Below, piece by piece: positions 7,644-16,970 of a DNA stretch of 60,230 nucleotides. The stretch is from NCBI RefSeq assembly GCF_018918055.1, contig NZ_JAHLPS010000042.1, positions 1 to 60,230 of the forward strand, written 5' to 3'. A program made the position numbers and the translations under genes. Source of the DNA: Caproiciproducens sp. MSJ-32. GTDB lineage: Bacteria > Bacillota > Clostridia > Clostridiales > Clostridiaceae. The notes below the pieces were generated by a model. It saw only the letters and a list, made by a program, of their open reading frames with translations, was not told where the DNA came from and searched no databases. How positions within the stretch are numbered: position 1 is the stretch's first letter; every line of letters starts with the position of its first letter.

Positions 7644-8388
7644 TCTTATTAAAAATAAGGTTGCTGTAACTAGTAATAACAAACAAATTGAAACAAATTA
7701 TGTGAGAAAAAAAAGAGAAGAAGAAGCAGATAAATCAAAAGAAATTGAAATTGATATAAAAGCTAGCTATGAAAAGCTGGGGGCAGACATTATACGAAAA
7801 GCAAAATCTGATGCTGAAGCAATTTTAATGGAAAGTAGACGTAATGCCGTTGAAATAGAAAGAGAAGCTTATGAAAATGGCTATGCTCAAGGAAAACAAA
7901 ATGGTTATGAAGATGGATTTGATAAAGGCTATAAAGAAAGCATTGAAAGAGTAAAACAAGAAACAAAAGATAAAGTGAAAGAGAAGATTGAAAATGCTGA
8001 AAGAATATTAGCTTTAGCAAATGCTGAATATCAAAGATATATAAATGAAAAAGAAAAAGAAATAGTTAAATTAGCCTTTGAAATGGCTAAAGCCATTGCT
8101 GGAAGAGAATTAAAAAGAGATGAAGGTGTTTTGCCTTTGATTGAGGATATATTAAATGAAGCTAAAAATGAAGAAAATATTATTATAAGATGTAATAAAC
8201 TTCATATAAAGTCTATCGAAGAAAAAATTGAATATTATAAAAAAGCTTATTCAATAAAAGGTGAAATCTTTATATTAGAAGATCCTTTAATGGAGCCTGG
8301 TAATGCTGTTGTTGAAAAAAGTTCTGGGAAAGCAATTGTAGGAATTGATGTAGCTTTAGAAAAGTTAGAAGAAGCATTGTTTAAATGA
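7627..8388 (+). CDS. fliH: flagellar assembly protein FliH (ATPase regulator)
   Basis: The protein is 253 aa from the ATG at 7627, with GAGGTGG upstream; this overlaps fliG by 17 nt. A GTG at 7618 is also in frame but sits inside the ribosome binding site. The central region is a charged coiled coil with the GxxxG repeat run typical of FliH (ENGYAQGKQNGYEDGFDKGY). The C-terminal half (VKLAFEMAKAIAGRELKRDE, GNAVVEKSSGKAIVGIDVAL) matches the FliH/YscL domain. It tethers and restrains the export ATPase FliI, encoded next. Confidence 0.92.
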   Translation: MQLSYNLIKNKVAVTSNNKQIETNYVRKKREEEADKSKEIEIDIKASYEKLGADIIRKAKSDAEAILMESRRNAVEIEREAYENGYAQGKQNGYEDGFDKGYKESIERVKQETKDKVKEKIENAERILALANAEYQRYINEKEKEIVKLAFEMAKAIAGRELKRDEGVLPLIEDILNEAKNEENIIIRCNKLHIKSIEEKIEYYKKAYSIKGEIFILEDPLMEPGNAVVEKSSGKAIVGIDVALEKLEEALFK

Positions 8389-8404
8389 TTTTAGGTGAGG
8401 CAGT

Positions 8405-9712
8405 ATGTATATAGATTTTGATTCAATAATAAGAAAAGTTGGAGAGGTATACACAAAATATCAGGAGGGGACAGTTAAACAGGTTATCGGACTTACTATA
8501 GAAGTTCAAGGAGTAAAGGCTTTTGTTGGGGAGCTATGTACAATTTACAACCTTGATAACCAGCCGATAAAATGCGAAGTTGTAGGCTTTAGGGAAAATG
8601 CAGTTTTGCTTATGCCCCTAGGTGAACTTATTGGGGTTTCATCAGGCTGTAGAGTTGTTCCAGAAAGAAGGCCCCTTGAAGTAAGATGCTCTGATGAACT
8701 TATTGGAAAAATATTAGATGGTCTTGGTAATCCTCTTTCTGATGAAAAATTGATTGATGGCATAGGATATCCTCTTGAAAACCAGCCGCCAGATCCTCTT
8801 AAAAGAAAAAGAATTAAAGATATTCTTCCAACTGGAGTAAGAGCAATAGATGGCTTTTTAACTGTTGGGGAAGGTCAGAGAATTGGTATTTTTGCTGGTT
8901 CAGGGGTAGGTAAAAGTACAACTCTAGGTATGATTGCAAGAGAAGCAGAAGCTGATGTTAACGTAATTTCCCTTATTGGAGAAAGAGGAAGGGAAGTTTT
9001 AGAGTTTATTGAAAAAGATTTAGGACCAGAAGGAATGAAAAAATCAGTTGTTGTTTGTGCAACCTCTGATAAGCCTGCATTAATTAGAATTAAGGGGGCC
9101 CTAACAGCTACTGCCATTGCTGAATATTTTAGAGACCAAGGCAAAAAAGTAATACTTATGATGGATTCAGTTACAAGATTTGCTATGGCTCAAAGGGAAA
9201 TTGGACTAGCAATAGGAGAACCTCCAGCCCAAAAGGGATATACACCTTCTGTATTTGCAAAACTTCCAAAGCTTATGGAGAGACCAGGGACCTCAGATAA
9301 GGGTTCTATAACTGCCTTCTATACAGTTTTGGTTGATGGAGATGATTTTAATGAGCCTATTGCAGATGCGGTAAGGGGGATTTTAGATGGCCATATTGTA
9401 TTATCTAGAGCTTTGGCTCATAAGAATCATTATCCAGCAATTGATATTTTAAATAGTATAAGTAGACTTATGTCTAATATTGCAGAAGAAAAACATAAAG
9501 CTTCAGCTTCCTATGCAAGGGATTTACTTGCTACTTATAAAGATGCCGAGGATTTAATTAATTTAGGAGCCTATGTAAAAGGAAGCAATAAGAAAATAGA
9601 TTTAGCAATTAAGTATATTGAAAGTATAAACAAATTCTTAAAACAGGGTATAGAAGAAAAGAGTGATTTTAATACTTCTATTAATAATTTAATTTCAATA
9701 TTTAATAATTAA
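8405..9712 (+). CDS. fliI: flagellum-specific export ATPase FliI
   Basis: The 435-aa protein is an F1-beta-like ATPase: Walker A GSGVGKST at 165-172, the type III signature PAQKGYTPSVFAKLPKLMER, Walker B-type ILMMDSVTRFA, and a C-terminal HYPAIDILNSISRL block. It powers or primes substrate entry to the flagellar type III gate together with FliH and FliJ, which flank it. ATG 8405 follows AGGTGAGG. Length is typical. Confidence 0.97.
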   Translation: MYIDFDSIIRKVGEVYTKYQEGTVKQVIGLTIEVQGVKAFVGELCTIYNLDNQPIKCEVVGFRENAVLLMPLGELIGVSSGCRVVPERRPLEVRCSDELIGKILDGLGNPLSDEKLIDGIGYPLENQPPDPLKRKRIKDILPTGVRAIDGFLTVGEGQRIGIFAGSGVGKSTTLGMIAREAEADVNVISLIGERGREVLEFIEKDLGPEGMKKSVVVCATSDKPALIRIKGALTATAIAEYFRDQGKKVILMMDSVTRFAMAQREIGLAIGEPPAQKGYTPSVFAKLPKLMERPGTSDKGSITAFYTVLVDGDDFNEPIADAVRGILDGHIVLSRALAHKNHYPAIDILNSISRLMSNIAEEKHKASASYARDLLATYKDAEDLINLGAYVKGSNKKIDLAIKYIESINKFLKQGIEEKSDFNTSINNLISIFNN

Positions 9713-9725
9713 AAGGTGATAAATA

Positions 9726-10172
9726 ATGGCACAAAAATTCAAATTCAGTTTAGAAAAACTTCTTGATATAAGAAAAGAAAAAGAAGAGGAAAGTAAAAGA
9801 AAATTCACTAAAATTCAAAAAGAGAAGCAGGAAACTGAGCAAAGGCTGGATGCTCTAAAGGAAAATTATGAAAAATACAATGGTATTCGTCCAGGTGAAG
9901 ACTTGATATATCAAAAAATTAAAAAAAATTATTTATTCGCCTTAAATAAAGGAATAGAACAAACAGAAAAAGAACTTATTGCTAAAACAAAAGAACTTGA
10001 AGTAAAAAGAAAAGAATTAATTCAAAAGCAGATAGAAAGAAAGACTGTTGATATTTTAAAAGAAAAAAAGAAAGTGGCATATTATAAAGAATTAGACAGG
10101 ATTGAGCAATTACAGCTAGATGAAATGGCCTTATATGCCTACGTTAGAAATAACAAATCAATTCAAAATTAA
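9726..10172 (+). CDS. fliJ: flagellar export protein FliJ
   Basis: The 148-aa protein is almost entirely a charged coiled coil beginning KFKFSLEKLLDIRKEKEEE, the usual start of FliJ. FliJ is the central stalk of the FliHIJ ATPase complex. It sits directly after fliI with an AAGGTGAT site. Sequence conservation in this family is low, so position and coiled-coil form carry much of the call. Confidence 0.88.
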   Translation: MAQKFKFSLEKLLDIRKEKEEESKRKFTKIQKEKQETEQRLDALKENYEKYNGIRPGEDLIYQKIKKNYLFALNKGIEQTEKELIAKTKELEVKRKELIQKQIERKTVDILKEKKKVAYYKELDRIEQLQLDEMALYAYVRNNKSIQN

Positions 10173-10190
10173 TTTTGAAAGGAGGTGAAA

Positions 10191-11729
10191 ATGGTGAACT
10201 TAGATATATTAAATCAGCTTAAAATTAATATTCAAAATACAGATATAAAATCTAACAGCTCTAAACTTTCAAAAAATGAAATTAAGGATAAAAATAGCTT
10301 TAATGACTTATTGAACAAGGAAGTTAATGAAAGAGGGATTAAATGCAAAAGCGAAAAAGCAGTTGTGTCTAGAGAAAAAAATGAATTAAAACAAGATACA
10401 GTTGAAAAAGAAATTGTTGTTGATAAGAAGTCTCTGGAAGAAGTTATCGAAAAAGTAGTTAAGGTTATAGATGAAAATTTTGATGAAGAGGAAGTAGATT
10501 TAAAAAGTATTTCAGATGTATTAATTTTATTATCTAATTTACTTTATAATGACAATTCTATCAATGAAAATTCTTATAATAATTTAATTATTAGTGATAG
10601 TAATTGTCTTGATATCAATGTAGAAAATGATAATAAATCTTTTATTACAAATTTCGATATTAACGGAGAAAGTATTTTCAATGATAACAATCAAATTATT
10701 GATAATGGTATAGAAGGAATACTAAATGAACTATTTTATGGGAATGAAAGGAATGGTGCTGTTTTAAATGATGCAATAAATATAGCAGCTAATTTAGATA
10801 AGAAAAATTCTAATTTAAATGAAGCAACAAGCATTATTGATAATTTAGAAATAATTAAAGGTTTATTAATAGAGGCATTAGAAAATAATAATTCTTTAGA
10901 AGAAGACGCTGCATTTAATTTAAAAGTTGATAACCTTAATAATAAGTTAATAGAGATAGTTAATTCACTTTCACAAGAAGATATAACTTCTATGGTTAAT
11001 TCTATGAATAAGGATGAAAAGACAGAATTAATGAAGGCCTTAACTTCTATTAAAAATAATGAGGAAGCTTCAAAGTTTGATAATTCTCATGAGTTAATGT
11101 CTCCTATATCCATAAGGATAGCTTCTAATAATGAAGCTAATGAAGATGGATATGAATTTAATTTAAAGGATGAAATTGCTGAAGAAGATAAGCTATTATT
11201 AAAGATTTTAGGAGAAGATGATAAGAATTCCTTTGCTAGTTTATTAGCTTCAGTTAATAAATCTATTCAAAATCCTAGTGAAATTATTGTTGAGCCGAAG
11301 GGAATCTATAGGCATACTTTTAATTCTGATATTATTCAAAGTGTTAAATACATGATTAAGAATAATATGGAAGAATTAAGTATTAAGATTTATCCTAAGG
11401 AACTTGGAGAACTAACAATTAAAATTATTTCGGAAGAAGGTATAATGAAGGCAGAACTTAGAGCTACTTCTAAGGAAACTTATAATTTGTTAAATGCAAA
11501 TCTTCAAGAAATAACAAATAATTTACAAGAGCAAAATATAAAAATTCAAGAGGTATCAATAAATATTTACAATGAAGATACTACATTCTTTAGTGGTGAG
11601 AAGCAAAATTCTTCTAACTCACAAGAAAATAAATCTGAAAATAAAGTTATAGGAATATATTCAGAGGGGGAGCTGGAAGAAGCAGTCGAGGAAGCAAGCA
11701 TGGATAATAATTTAAATATTTTAGCTTAG
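10191..11729 (+). CDS. fliK: flagellar hook-length control protein FliK
   Basis: The protein is 512 aa from ATG 10191, six bases or so behind a perfect GGAGGTG at 10181-10187; an in-frame GTG at 10185 lies within that site. The long N-terminal part is Asn-, Asp- and Ser-rich and low in complexity. The C-terminal part (about 375-470: QSVKYMIKNNMEELSIKIYPKELGELTIKI ... NNLQEQNIKIQEVSINIY) matches the Flg_hook domain that contacts the export gate. FliK measures the hook and triggers the substrate switch in FlhB. It is followed by flgD. Confidence 0.9.
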   Translation: MVNLDILNQLKINIQNTDIKSNSSKLSKNEIKDKNSFNDLLNKEVNERGIKCKSEKAVVSREKNELKQDTVEKEIVVDKKSLEEVIEKVVKVIDENFDEEEVDLKSISDVLILLSNLLYNDNSINENSYNNLIISDSNCLDINVENDNKSFITNFDINGESIFNDNNQIIDNGIEGILNELFYGNERNGAVLNDAINIAANLDKKNSNLNEATSIIDNLEIIKGLLIEALENNNSLEEDAAFNLKVDNLNNKLIEIVNSLSQEDITSMVNSMNKDEKTELMKALTSIKNNEEASKFDNSHELMSPISIRIASNNEANEDGYEFNLKDEIAEEDKLLLKILGEDDKNSFASLLASVNKSIQNPSEIIVEPKGIYRHTFNSDIIQSVKYMIKNNMEELSIKIYPKELGELTIKIISEEGIMKAELRATSKETYNLLNANLQEITNNLQEQNIKIQEVSINIYNEDTTFFSGEKQNSSNSQENKSENKVIGIYSEGELEEAVEEASMDNNLNILA

Positions 11730-11739
11730 GAGGGAGATT

Positions 11740-12420
11740 ATGACTACTAATATAAGTGCCTATAACATTAATGGCAGGGCTACTGACAGAGGAACTAGGA
11801 TTGTAAAGCCTGGAGAAGAAATGGACAAAAACGCCTTTTTAAGAATTCTTGCTGCAGAACTTTCAAATCTAGATCCTACTGGAAATGTTGATTCAACTCA
11901 ATATGTTACTCAAATGGCACAGTTTGCGCAAATGGAGCAGTTTACTAATTTAAATAATACTATGTCAAGTTTTGCTAATAATGCAATGGTTGGAAGAGGA
12001 GTTGTATTAAATGCATATGATAATCAAGGTGTCCAATATACGGGTATAGTAAGGGCGGTTACAACTACTGCTTATGGAACAACCATATCTGTTGAAGTTA
12101 ATGAAGATGGAAAAAATGTATATAAGGATTTTGATTTGTCCAGTGTTGCTTCAGTATTAGATGTAGAAGATACTAATCAAGCTTCATTAATAAATCTTAA
12201 TAGAAATACATCCTTTTTAACAGCAACTTCACTTATTAATAAATTTGTAGAATTAAGCGAAAAAGATGATGATGGTAATAATTTAGTTGGACAAGTTCTA
12301 GGAGTATTAAGAGAGGGAAACACAATAAATGTTAGAGTTAAATTAGATGGAACTGGAGAAATTAAGGAATTTAACTTTGAAAAAATTACTAAGACAGTAG
12401 GAAGTTCTGAAGAACTATAG
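11740..12420 (+). CDS. flgD: flagellar hook-capping protein FlgD
   Basis: The 226-aa protein shows the FlgD N-terminal signature (MDKNAFLRILAAELSNLDPT then STQYVTQMAQFAQMEQ). FlgD is the scaffold that caps the growing hook and is later lost. AGGAGGGAG precedes the ATG. The C-terminal half is less conserved. Between fliK and flgE, as in Bacillus and Clostridium operons. Confidence 0.95.
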   Translation: MTTNISAYNINGRATDRGTRIVKPGEEMDKNAFLRILAAELSNLDPTGNVDSTQYVTQMAQFAQMEQFTNLNNTMSSFANNAMVGRGVVLNAYDNQGVQYTGIVRAVTTTAYGTTISVEVNEDGKNVYKDFDLSSVASVLDVEDTNQASLINLNRNTSFLTATSLINKFVELSEKDDDGNNLVGQVLGVLREGNTINVRVKLDGTGEIKEFNFEKITKTVGSSEEL

Positions 12421-12445
12421 TTATAAATGAAAAGCAGGTGATTTC

Positions 12446-12835
12446 ATGGGCTTTAGAGTTATTAATGGTATAGCTTATCCTGTTGGGAATTTTCAATTGC
12501 CAGAGGATTCAGGTTTTAGTAAAGCCAATAATAAAGAAAAGATAAATTTCAATGATGTTCTAAAAAATGAAGTAAATAAAATTCAAAGTGATTACACAAT
12601 ATCTAAACATGCTGCAGAAAGGTTAAGTAATTTAAATTTTACATCTGAAGATATGAAGGTCATTGGCAGAGGTTTTAAGCTGGCTGAAAATAAGGGCTCA
12701 AGAAATTCAGTGATGTTATATAAAGATGTAGCATTGATAGCCAGCATTGAAAATAAGACCTTAATTACTGCGGTTGAAAAGGAAAGATCAAAGGAGAATA
12801 TCTTTACAAATGTTGATAGTGTAGTTCTTTTATAA
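12446..12835 (+). CDS. flagellar operon protein of the flg_new (TIGR02530) type
   Basis: The 129-aa protein lies between flgD and flgE, where low-GC Gram-positives carry a small protein of this family. The core ISKHAAERLSNLNFTSEDMKVI and the ending TAVEKERSKENIFTNVDSVVLL match my recollection of that family. Its job is not established; a role in hook assembly is inferred from position. An AGCAGGTGAT site precedes the ATG. A 7-bp inverted repeat (ATAAGCT 12832-12838 / AGCTTAT 12854-12860) spans its stop codon and may be an mRNA structure. Confidence 0.8.
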   Translation: MGFRVINGIAYPVGNFQLPEDSGFSKANNKEKINFNDVLKNEVNKIQSDYTISKHAAERLSNLNFTSEDMKVIGRGFKLAENKGSRNSVMLYKDVALIASIENKTLITAVEKERSKENIFTNVDSVVLL

Positions 12836-12909
12836 GCTGGACCTAAAATAGGAAGCTTATTCTTATGGAATGACAGAAGTAAGAAAATAAAATATTTAGG
12901 AGGTCAATT

Positions 12910-14283
12910 ATGTTAAAATCATTATATTCCGGGATTAGCGGTATGAAAGTAAATCAAACTAAACTAGATGTTATAGGTAATAATATATCAAATGTAGGAA
13001 CAACAGCATTTAAATCTTCAACAGCAAGATTTAGTGATATGTTAAGTCAAAATATTTCTGATGCAATGGCTCCTTCAATTAAGCAAGGGGGAACAAATGC
13101 TAAACAAGTTGGTCTTGGAGTACAATTGGCTAGTATTGCTAATATTATGACTCAAGGTTCAATGCAGCCTACTAACAGAGCTTTAGATGTTGCAATCGAT
13201 GGTACAGGTTACTTTATGGTAAGTAAAGGGCCAACAGTATTTGATGATTCTTTGAAAGTAAATCATAAGGTAGGAACACATAATTTTGTTGCACAAGGCG
13301 TAGAATCAGCTAGTGAAATATTCTATACTAGAGACGGAGCTTTTACATTAGACGAAGAAGGGAACCTATTAACCGCTAATGGTTATAGAATACTTGGATA
13401 TTCGTTAACTAATGATGACAATTCAAAAACTCCAACAGCACTTTCACCAGGGGAAGTAACAATAGATGATGTTGATAACAGTTTAAAGTTTAATTTTGGA
13501 CCTGGTTCTCAATTAAATGGTTATAGATTTGTTATAGGTACAAGAGATGCTGGTACAGTTACATCAGCAGAAGTAGATAATAATACTAAGACAATCACAA
13601 TTAATGGAGATTTTACAACTGAAAATGCTTTAACAACTGCACAAATTGAAGTAGCAGTAAATAAAGCTTTATCTAAAGCAGGAATATCACAAAGTGTAAA
13701 AGTTTCTTCTGATAATGCAAATTTAAATACTATTACTACAAACGGGCCATCAGGAATAATAACTGGAGGTACCCCAGCAGAAAGTATAGATGATAATGGG
13801 AATGTTTATTTCGTAGATGCAACTTTAGATCTAAAAGCTTATGATGGTGAATTAAAAACTTTAAGAATTCCTGAAAAAGTTAAAATGCCGGGCTCAGATG
13901 AAGAATTAAGAATTAAGAGTTTTACAATAGATGCTAATGGAATTATTAGTGGAGTTCTTGAGGATGGTAGAGTTGCTGCCCTTGGCCAAATAGCATTAGC
14001 TTCTTTTAGAAATGCAGAAGGTCTAACTAAGAATGGTGGAAATATGTATAGTGCTTCTGTAAACTCAGGTGAAGCTGTTATTAAGAGTGGTGTTGGAACA
14101 ATCGAAGATGATAACTCAAGTGGTTACGGCTCAACAAATCAAGGTATGCTTGAAATGTCAAACGTTGATTTAGCAGAACAATTTACAGATATGATTGTAG
14201 CAAGTAGGGCTTTCCAAGCGGCTGGAAAAATGATAACTACTGGAGACGAAATTCTTCAAGACATAATTAATTTAAAAAGATAG
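12910..14283 (+). CDS. flgE: flagellar hook protein FlgE
   Basis: The 457-aa protein starts LYSGISGMKVNQTKLDVIGNNISNVGTTAFK and ends with MSNVDLAEQFTDMIVASRAFQAAGKMITTGDEILQ, the paired terminal helices of hook protein. The middle contains the YFMVS/YTRDGAFTLDEEGNLL segment of the hook/FlgG domain and a variable surface domain. AGGAGG lies before the ATG. It forms the hook, capped by FlgD and length-controlled by FliK. Confidence 0.96.
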   Translation: MLKSLYSGISGMKVNQTKLDVIGNNISNVGTTAFKSSTARFSDMLSQNISDAMAPSIKQGGTNAKQVGLGVQLASIANIMTQGSMQPTNRALDVAIDGTGYFMVSKGPTVFDDSLKVNHKVGTHNFVAQGVESASEIFYTRDGAFTLDEEGNLLTANGYRILGYSLTNDDNSKTPTALSPGEVTIDDVDNSLKFNFGPGSQLNGYRFVIGTRDAGTVTSAEVDNNTKTITINGDFTTENALTTAQIEVAVNKALSKAGISQSVKVSSDNANLNTITTNGPSGIITGGTPAESIDDNGNVYFVDATLDLKAYDGELKTLRIPEKVKMPGSDEELRIKSFTIDANGIISGVLEDGRVAALGQIALASFRNAEGLTKNGGNMYSASVNSGEAVIKSGVGTIEDDNSSGYGSTNQGMLEMSNVDLAEQFTDMIVASRAFQAAGKMITTGDEILQDIINLKR

Positions 14284-14387
14284 GTAATTTAGTTAACAGC
14301 TTTCAGTTTTCAAGTTTCAGTTAAGGAGATTTCCTTAACTGATAACTGATAACTGGCAACTGATAACTGATATAATGGGGTGTTTTT
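14284..14387 (+). repeat. intergenic hairpin plus short tandem repeats
   Basis: A perfect 10-bp inverted repeat (CAGTTAAGGA 14318-14327 / TCCTTAACTG 14332-14341, 4-nt loop) runs into degenerate repeats of AACTGATAACTG type (14336-14370), closely preceded by copies of TTCAGTTTTCAAG/TTTCAG. Similar CAACTGATAA sequence recurs at about 32281-32300. It lies inside the operon, so it probably acts at RNA level (partial terminator or processing site) or is a remnant of a small repeated element. Confidence 0.6.
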
Positions 14388-14579
14388 ATGATAGAACTAA
14401 CAGCAATGAATAATAAGAAATTTATATTAAATGCTGAGCATATAGAAAAAATTGAAGAAGTACCTGAGACTTTAATAACCCTTACAAATGGCAAGAAATA
14501 TATAGTATTGGAAAGCATAGATGAAGTAGTTGAAGAAGTCCTTAAATATAAAAATAAAATTGTTGCATATAGGTTATAG
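14388..14579 (+). CDS. flbD: flagellar protein FlbD (SwrD-like)
   Basis: The 63-aa protein begins MIELTAMNNKKFILNAEHIEKIEEVPETLITL and contains TNGKKYIVLES, matching the small FlbD family found just before motA or fliL in Firmicutes. The Bacillus homologue SwrD increases motor torque. Its place directly before motA and motB fits that role. Confidence 0.88.
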   Translation: MIELTAMNNKKFILNAEHIEKIEEVPETLITLTNGKKYIVLESIDEVVEEVLKYKNKIVAYRL

Positions 14580-14594
14580 TGGGAGGCAGGTTAT

Positions 14595-15401
14595 ATGAAG
14601 AAAACAGATATTTTAACCGGAGTAGGTTTGGTTCTTGGTATAGCACTAGTGGTATATGGTATAGTTCAAGGAGGACCACTAATGTGGTTCTGGGATTTTG
14701 CTTCTTTATTGATAACAGGAGGGGGATCAATTTCTGCATTATTGATGACTTATACATTATCTGAAGTGAAAAATATTGGCAAAGTTTTTATGCAGGCTTT
14801 TAAAGAAGCTAACTCTTCTCCAAAAGAAATTATAGTACAATTTACTGATATTTCAAAGAAAGCAAGAAGAGAGGGTTTATTATCTTTAGAAGATGAAATA
14901 AATGCTATGGAAGATCCATTTATTAAAAAGGGACTTCAAATGGTTGTTGATGGTGTGGAACCAGAGTTGATAAGAGAAATATTAGAATTAGAAATAGCAG
15001 AGATGCAAGCAAGACACGAAAGAGGTGCAGGAATGTTCCAAACTTGGGGGTCATACGCTCCAGCCTTTGGTATGATTGGAACACTTATTGGACTTATTCA
15101 AATGCTTGCCAATGTTACTGATATAGCTAATATTACAAAGGGGATGGGAGTTGCTTTAATAACAACTTTCTATGGATCAGTTATTGCCAATATGATATGT
15201 CTTCCAATATATACAAATTTACAACAAAAAAATAATAAGGAAGTAGAAGAGAAGGAAATGATGTTAGAGGGAATTCTTGCAATACAATCCGGTGTAAACC
15301 CAAGAATAGTAGAAGAAAAACTTATTACATATTTACCTCCAAAAGAAAAGCTAGAGTATTTACAAAATAATGTTGAGAATGACAAAGGGGTTGTTATTTA
15401 A
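14595..15401 (+). CDS. motA: flagellar stator protein MotA
   Basis: The 268-aa protein has four membrane segments in the MotA pattern (residues about 5-24 and 30-50, then a cytoplasmic loop, then PAFGMIGTLIGLIQML and GMGVALITTFYGSVIANMI). It includes the charged loop that contacts FliG. With MotB it forms the ion channel that drives rotation. The stop overlaps the motB start by one base, typical of coupled translation. Ion choice (H+ or Na+) cannot be read safely. Confidence 0.95.
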   Translation: MKKTDILTGVGLVLGIALVVYGIVQGGPLMWFWDFASLLITGGGSISALLMTYTLSEVKNIGKVFMQAFKEANSSPKEIIVQFTDISKKARREGLLSLEDEINAMEDPFIKKGLQMVVDGVEPELIREILELEIAEMQARHERGAGMFQTWGSYAPAFGMIGTLIGLIQMLANVTDIANITKGMGVALITTFYGSVIANMICLPIYTNLQQKNNKEVEEKEMMLEGILAIQSGVNPRIVEEKLITYLPPKEKLEYLQNNVENDKGVVI

Positions 15402-16117
15402 TGGCAAGAGAAAAAAAGAAAAGTGAAGGACTTACTGGAAATGAGTGGATGTCTACTTATTCTGATACAGTTACATTACTTATGACATTTTTTGTCTTAC
15501 TATTTGTAATAACTTCCCAAAATAATGAAAGTGCTAGTAAAGTAGTTTTAGAAGCTTTAAATGGTGAGGGGAGCTCCATACTTCAATTTGATTTATATGA
15601 TGGAGAAGTTCCATTAATAGGTGGAGAATCAGACATAGAGGGTGAAGGTGTCTTAACAAAGAAAGAACAGACATATAAAGAAGCAAAAGATTTTCTAAGT
15701 AATAACCAGGAACTTAAAGATATTATCACAATTGAAGATAATGAAAGAGGAGTTATTGTAGAATTAAAGGATAATATATTATTTGAATCTGCTAGTTCTC
15801 AGCTAAAAGCTGATAGTAGGGCAGTTTTAGATAAGGTAAGTGAATTATTAGCTTCAATTGATAATGATATTTTAGTAGAAGGACATACAGATAATGTTCC
15901 GATAAATACATATGACTTTCCTTCTAACTGGGAGTTATCTGCTGATAGGGCAGTAAATGTAGTAAGATATTTTGTTGAGGAAAAGGGGCTTGATCCTACT
16001 AGATTTAGTGCTTCTGGATATGGTGAATATCACCCAGTTGCACCAAATGATACTTATGAAAATAAGGCGAAAAATAGAAGGGTTAATATTTTAATAATAA
16101 CATCTCAGGAGGGTTAA
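15401..16117 (+). CDS. motB: flagellar stator protein MotB
   Basis: The 238-aa protein has one N-terminal membrane helix with the ion-binding aspartate (TYSDTVTLLMTFFVLLF, Asp22) and a C-terminal OmpA-like peptidoglycan-binding domain (ILVEGHTDNVPI, NWELSADRAVNVVRYF, GYGEYHPVAPNDT, KNRRVNILI). It anchors the stator to the wall. Overlaps motA by one base. Confidence 0.96.
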   Translation: MAREKKKSEGLTGNEWMSTYSDTVTLLMTFFVLLFVITSQNNESASKVVLEALNGEGSSILQFDLYDGEVPLIGGESDIEGEGVLTKKEQTYKEAKDFLSNNQELKDIITIEDNERGVIVELKDNILFESASSQLKADSRAVLDKVSELLASIDNDILVEGHTDNVPINTYDFPSNWELSADRAVNVVRYFVEEKGLDPTRFSASGYGEYHPVAPNDTYENKAKNRRVNILIITSQEG

Positions 16118-16121
16118 AATA

Positions 16122-16571
16122 ATGGCTAAAAATAAAGAAGAAAAAAAGGGTAAAGGAAGAAGAGTTTTAATTATTTTTGCAGTAATAGCAGCAATTGGTG
16201 TAGGTGTATTTGCTGGTACATATTTTGCTATGAATAAAAGTGCTGCAAATGAACCAGTATATATTAAAGAAGCTTATTATGAAGTAGGTGAAATTTTTGT
16301 TAACTTAAGTGATGAAAATTCAAGAAGATATGTTAAGCTTAATCTATCAATAAGCTATGATTCGTCAAATAAAGAAATAGTTGATGAATTAAATGAAAAG
16401 GCAGTTGCAATTAAGGATATAGCAAACTTTTATTTTAAATCCTGCAAGGCAAAGGATTTTGAGCCTGCAAATGAAGCTGTCTTAAAGGGAACATTACTTG
16501 AGAAAATAAATACTAAGCTAACTTCTGGAAAGCTTGTAGATGTTTATATTAGTGAAATTATAGTTCAATAA
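16122..16571 (+). CDS. fliL: flagellar basal-body-associated protein FliL
   Basis: The 149-aa protein has a Lys-rich N-terminus, one membrane helix at about residues 14-32 and an extracytoplasmic FliL domain (EVGEIFVNLSDENSRRYVKLNLSISYD). FliL rings the stator and supports torque. It starts 4 nt after motB. In Bacillus fliM, fliY and cheY follow fliL; here fliO comes next. Confidence 0.92.
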   Translation: MAKNKEEKKGKGRRVLIIFAVIAAIGVGVFAGTYFAMNKSAANEPVYIKEAYYEVGEIFVNLSDENSRRYVKLNLSISYDSSNKEIVDELNEKAVAIKDIANFYFKSCKAKDFEPANEAVLKGTLLEKINTKLTSGKLVDVYISEIIVQ

Positions 16572-16588
16572 TAGAAGGTAGAAGGTTA

Positions 16589-16957
16589 ATGGAATTAGCA
16601 GTTTTAATGATAAAATTACTATCAGCTTTAGTAGTAGTTTTTGCTTTAATGTTTATACTTGTCAAGATCAGTAATAGGAAATTAGATAAGTTAAATGAAG
16701 GAAAATATATTAGAGTTTTGGAAAGGACAAACATTTCTAAAGATAATTCAATAATATTACTAAAAATTGGTAAAAAAGGGTATGTCATTAGTTCTTCTAA
16801 TAAAGGTATAGAAAAATTAGAAGAGATTTCTGAAGAGGAAATTGCAGAAATATATGAAAATAAGGAAAAACAAAAAGAAGAAATAAGTCAACAATATGAA
16901 GATTTAATAAAAAAACTAAATTTGAAAGTGAAAAAGCTTAAGAATAAAAATAGCTAA
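16589..16957 (+). CDS. fliO: flagellar biosynthetic protein FliO (FliZ-like)
   Basis: The 122-aa protein has one N-terminal membrane helix (about 4-26) and then the short FliO core (LNEGKYIRVLERTNISKDNSIILLKIGKKGYVISSSNKGIEKL). The C-terminus is a highly charged Lys/Glu tail. FliO helps assemble the FliP ring of the export gate. It is placed immediately before fliP. Confidence 0.87.
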   Translation: MELAVLMIKLLSALVVVFALMFILVKISNRKLDKLNEGKYIRVLERTNISKDNSIILLKIGKKGYVISSSNKGIEKLEEISEEEIAEIYENKEKQKEEISQQYEDLIKKLNLKVKKLKNKNS

Positions 16958-16970
16958 GAGGAAGATTAAT

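Noticed and set aside
14321-14518. minus-strand frame over flbD
   Set aside because: It runs through the tandem intergenic repeat and flbD's antisense strand and has no supporting start.
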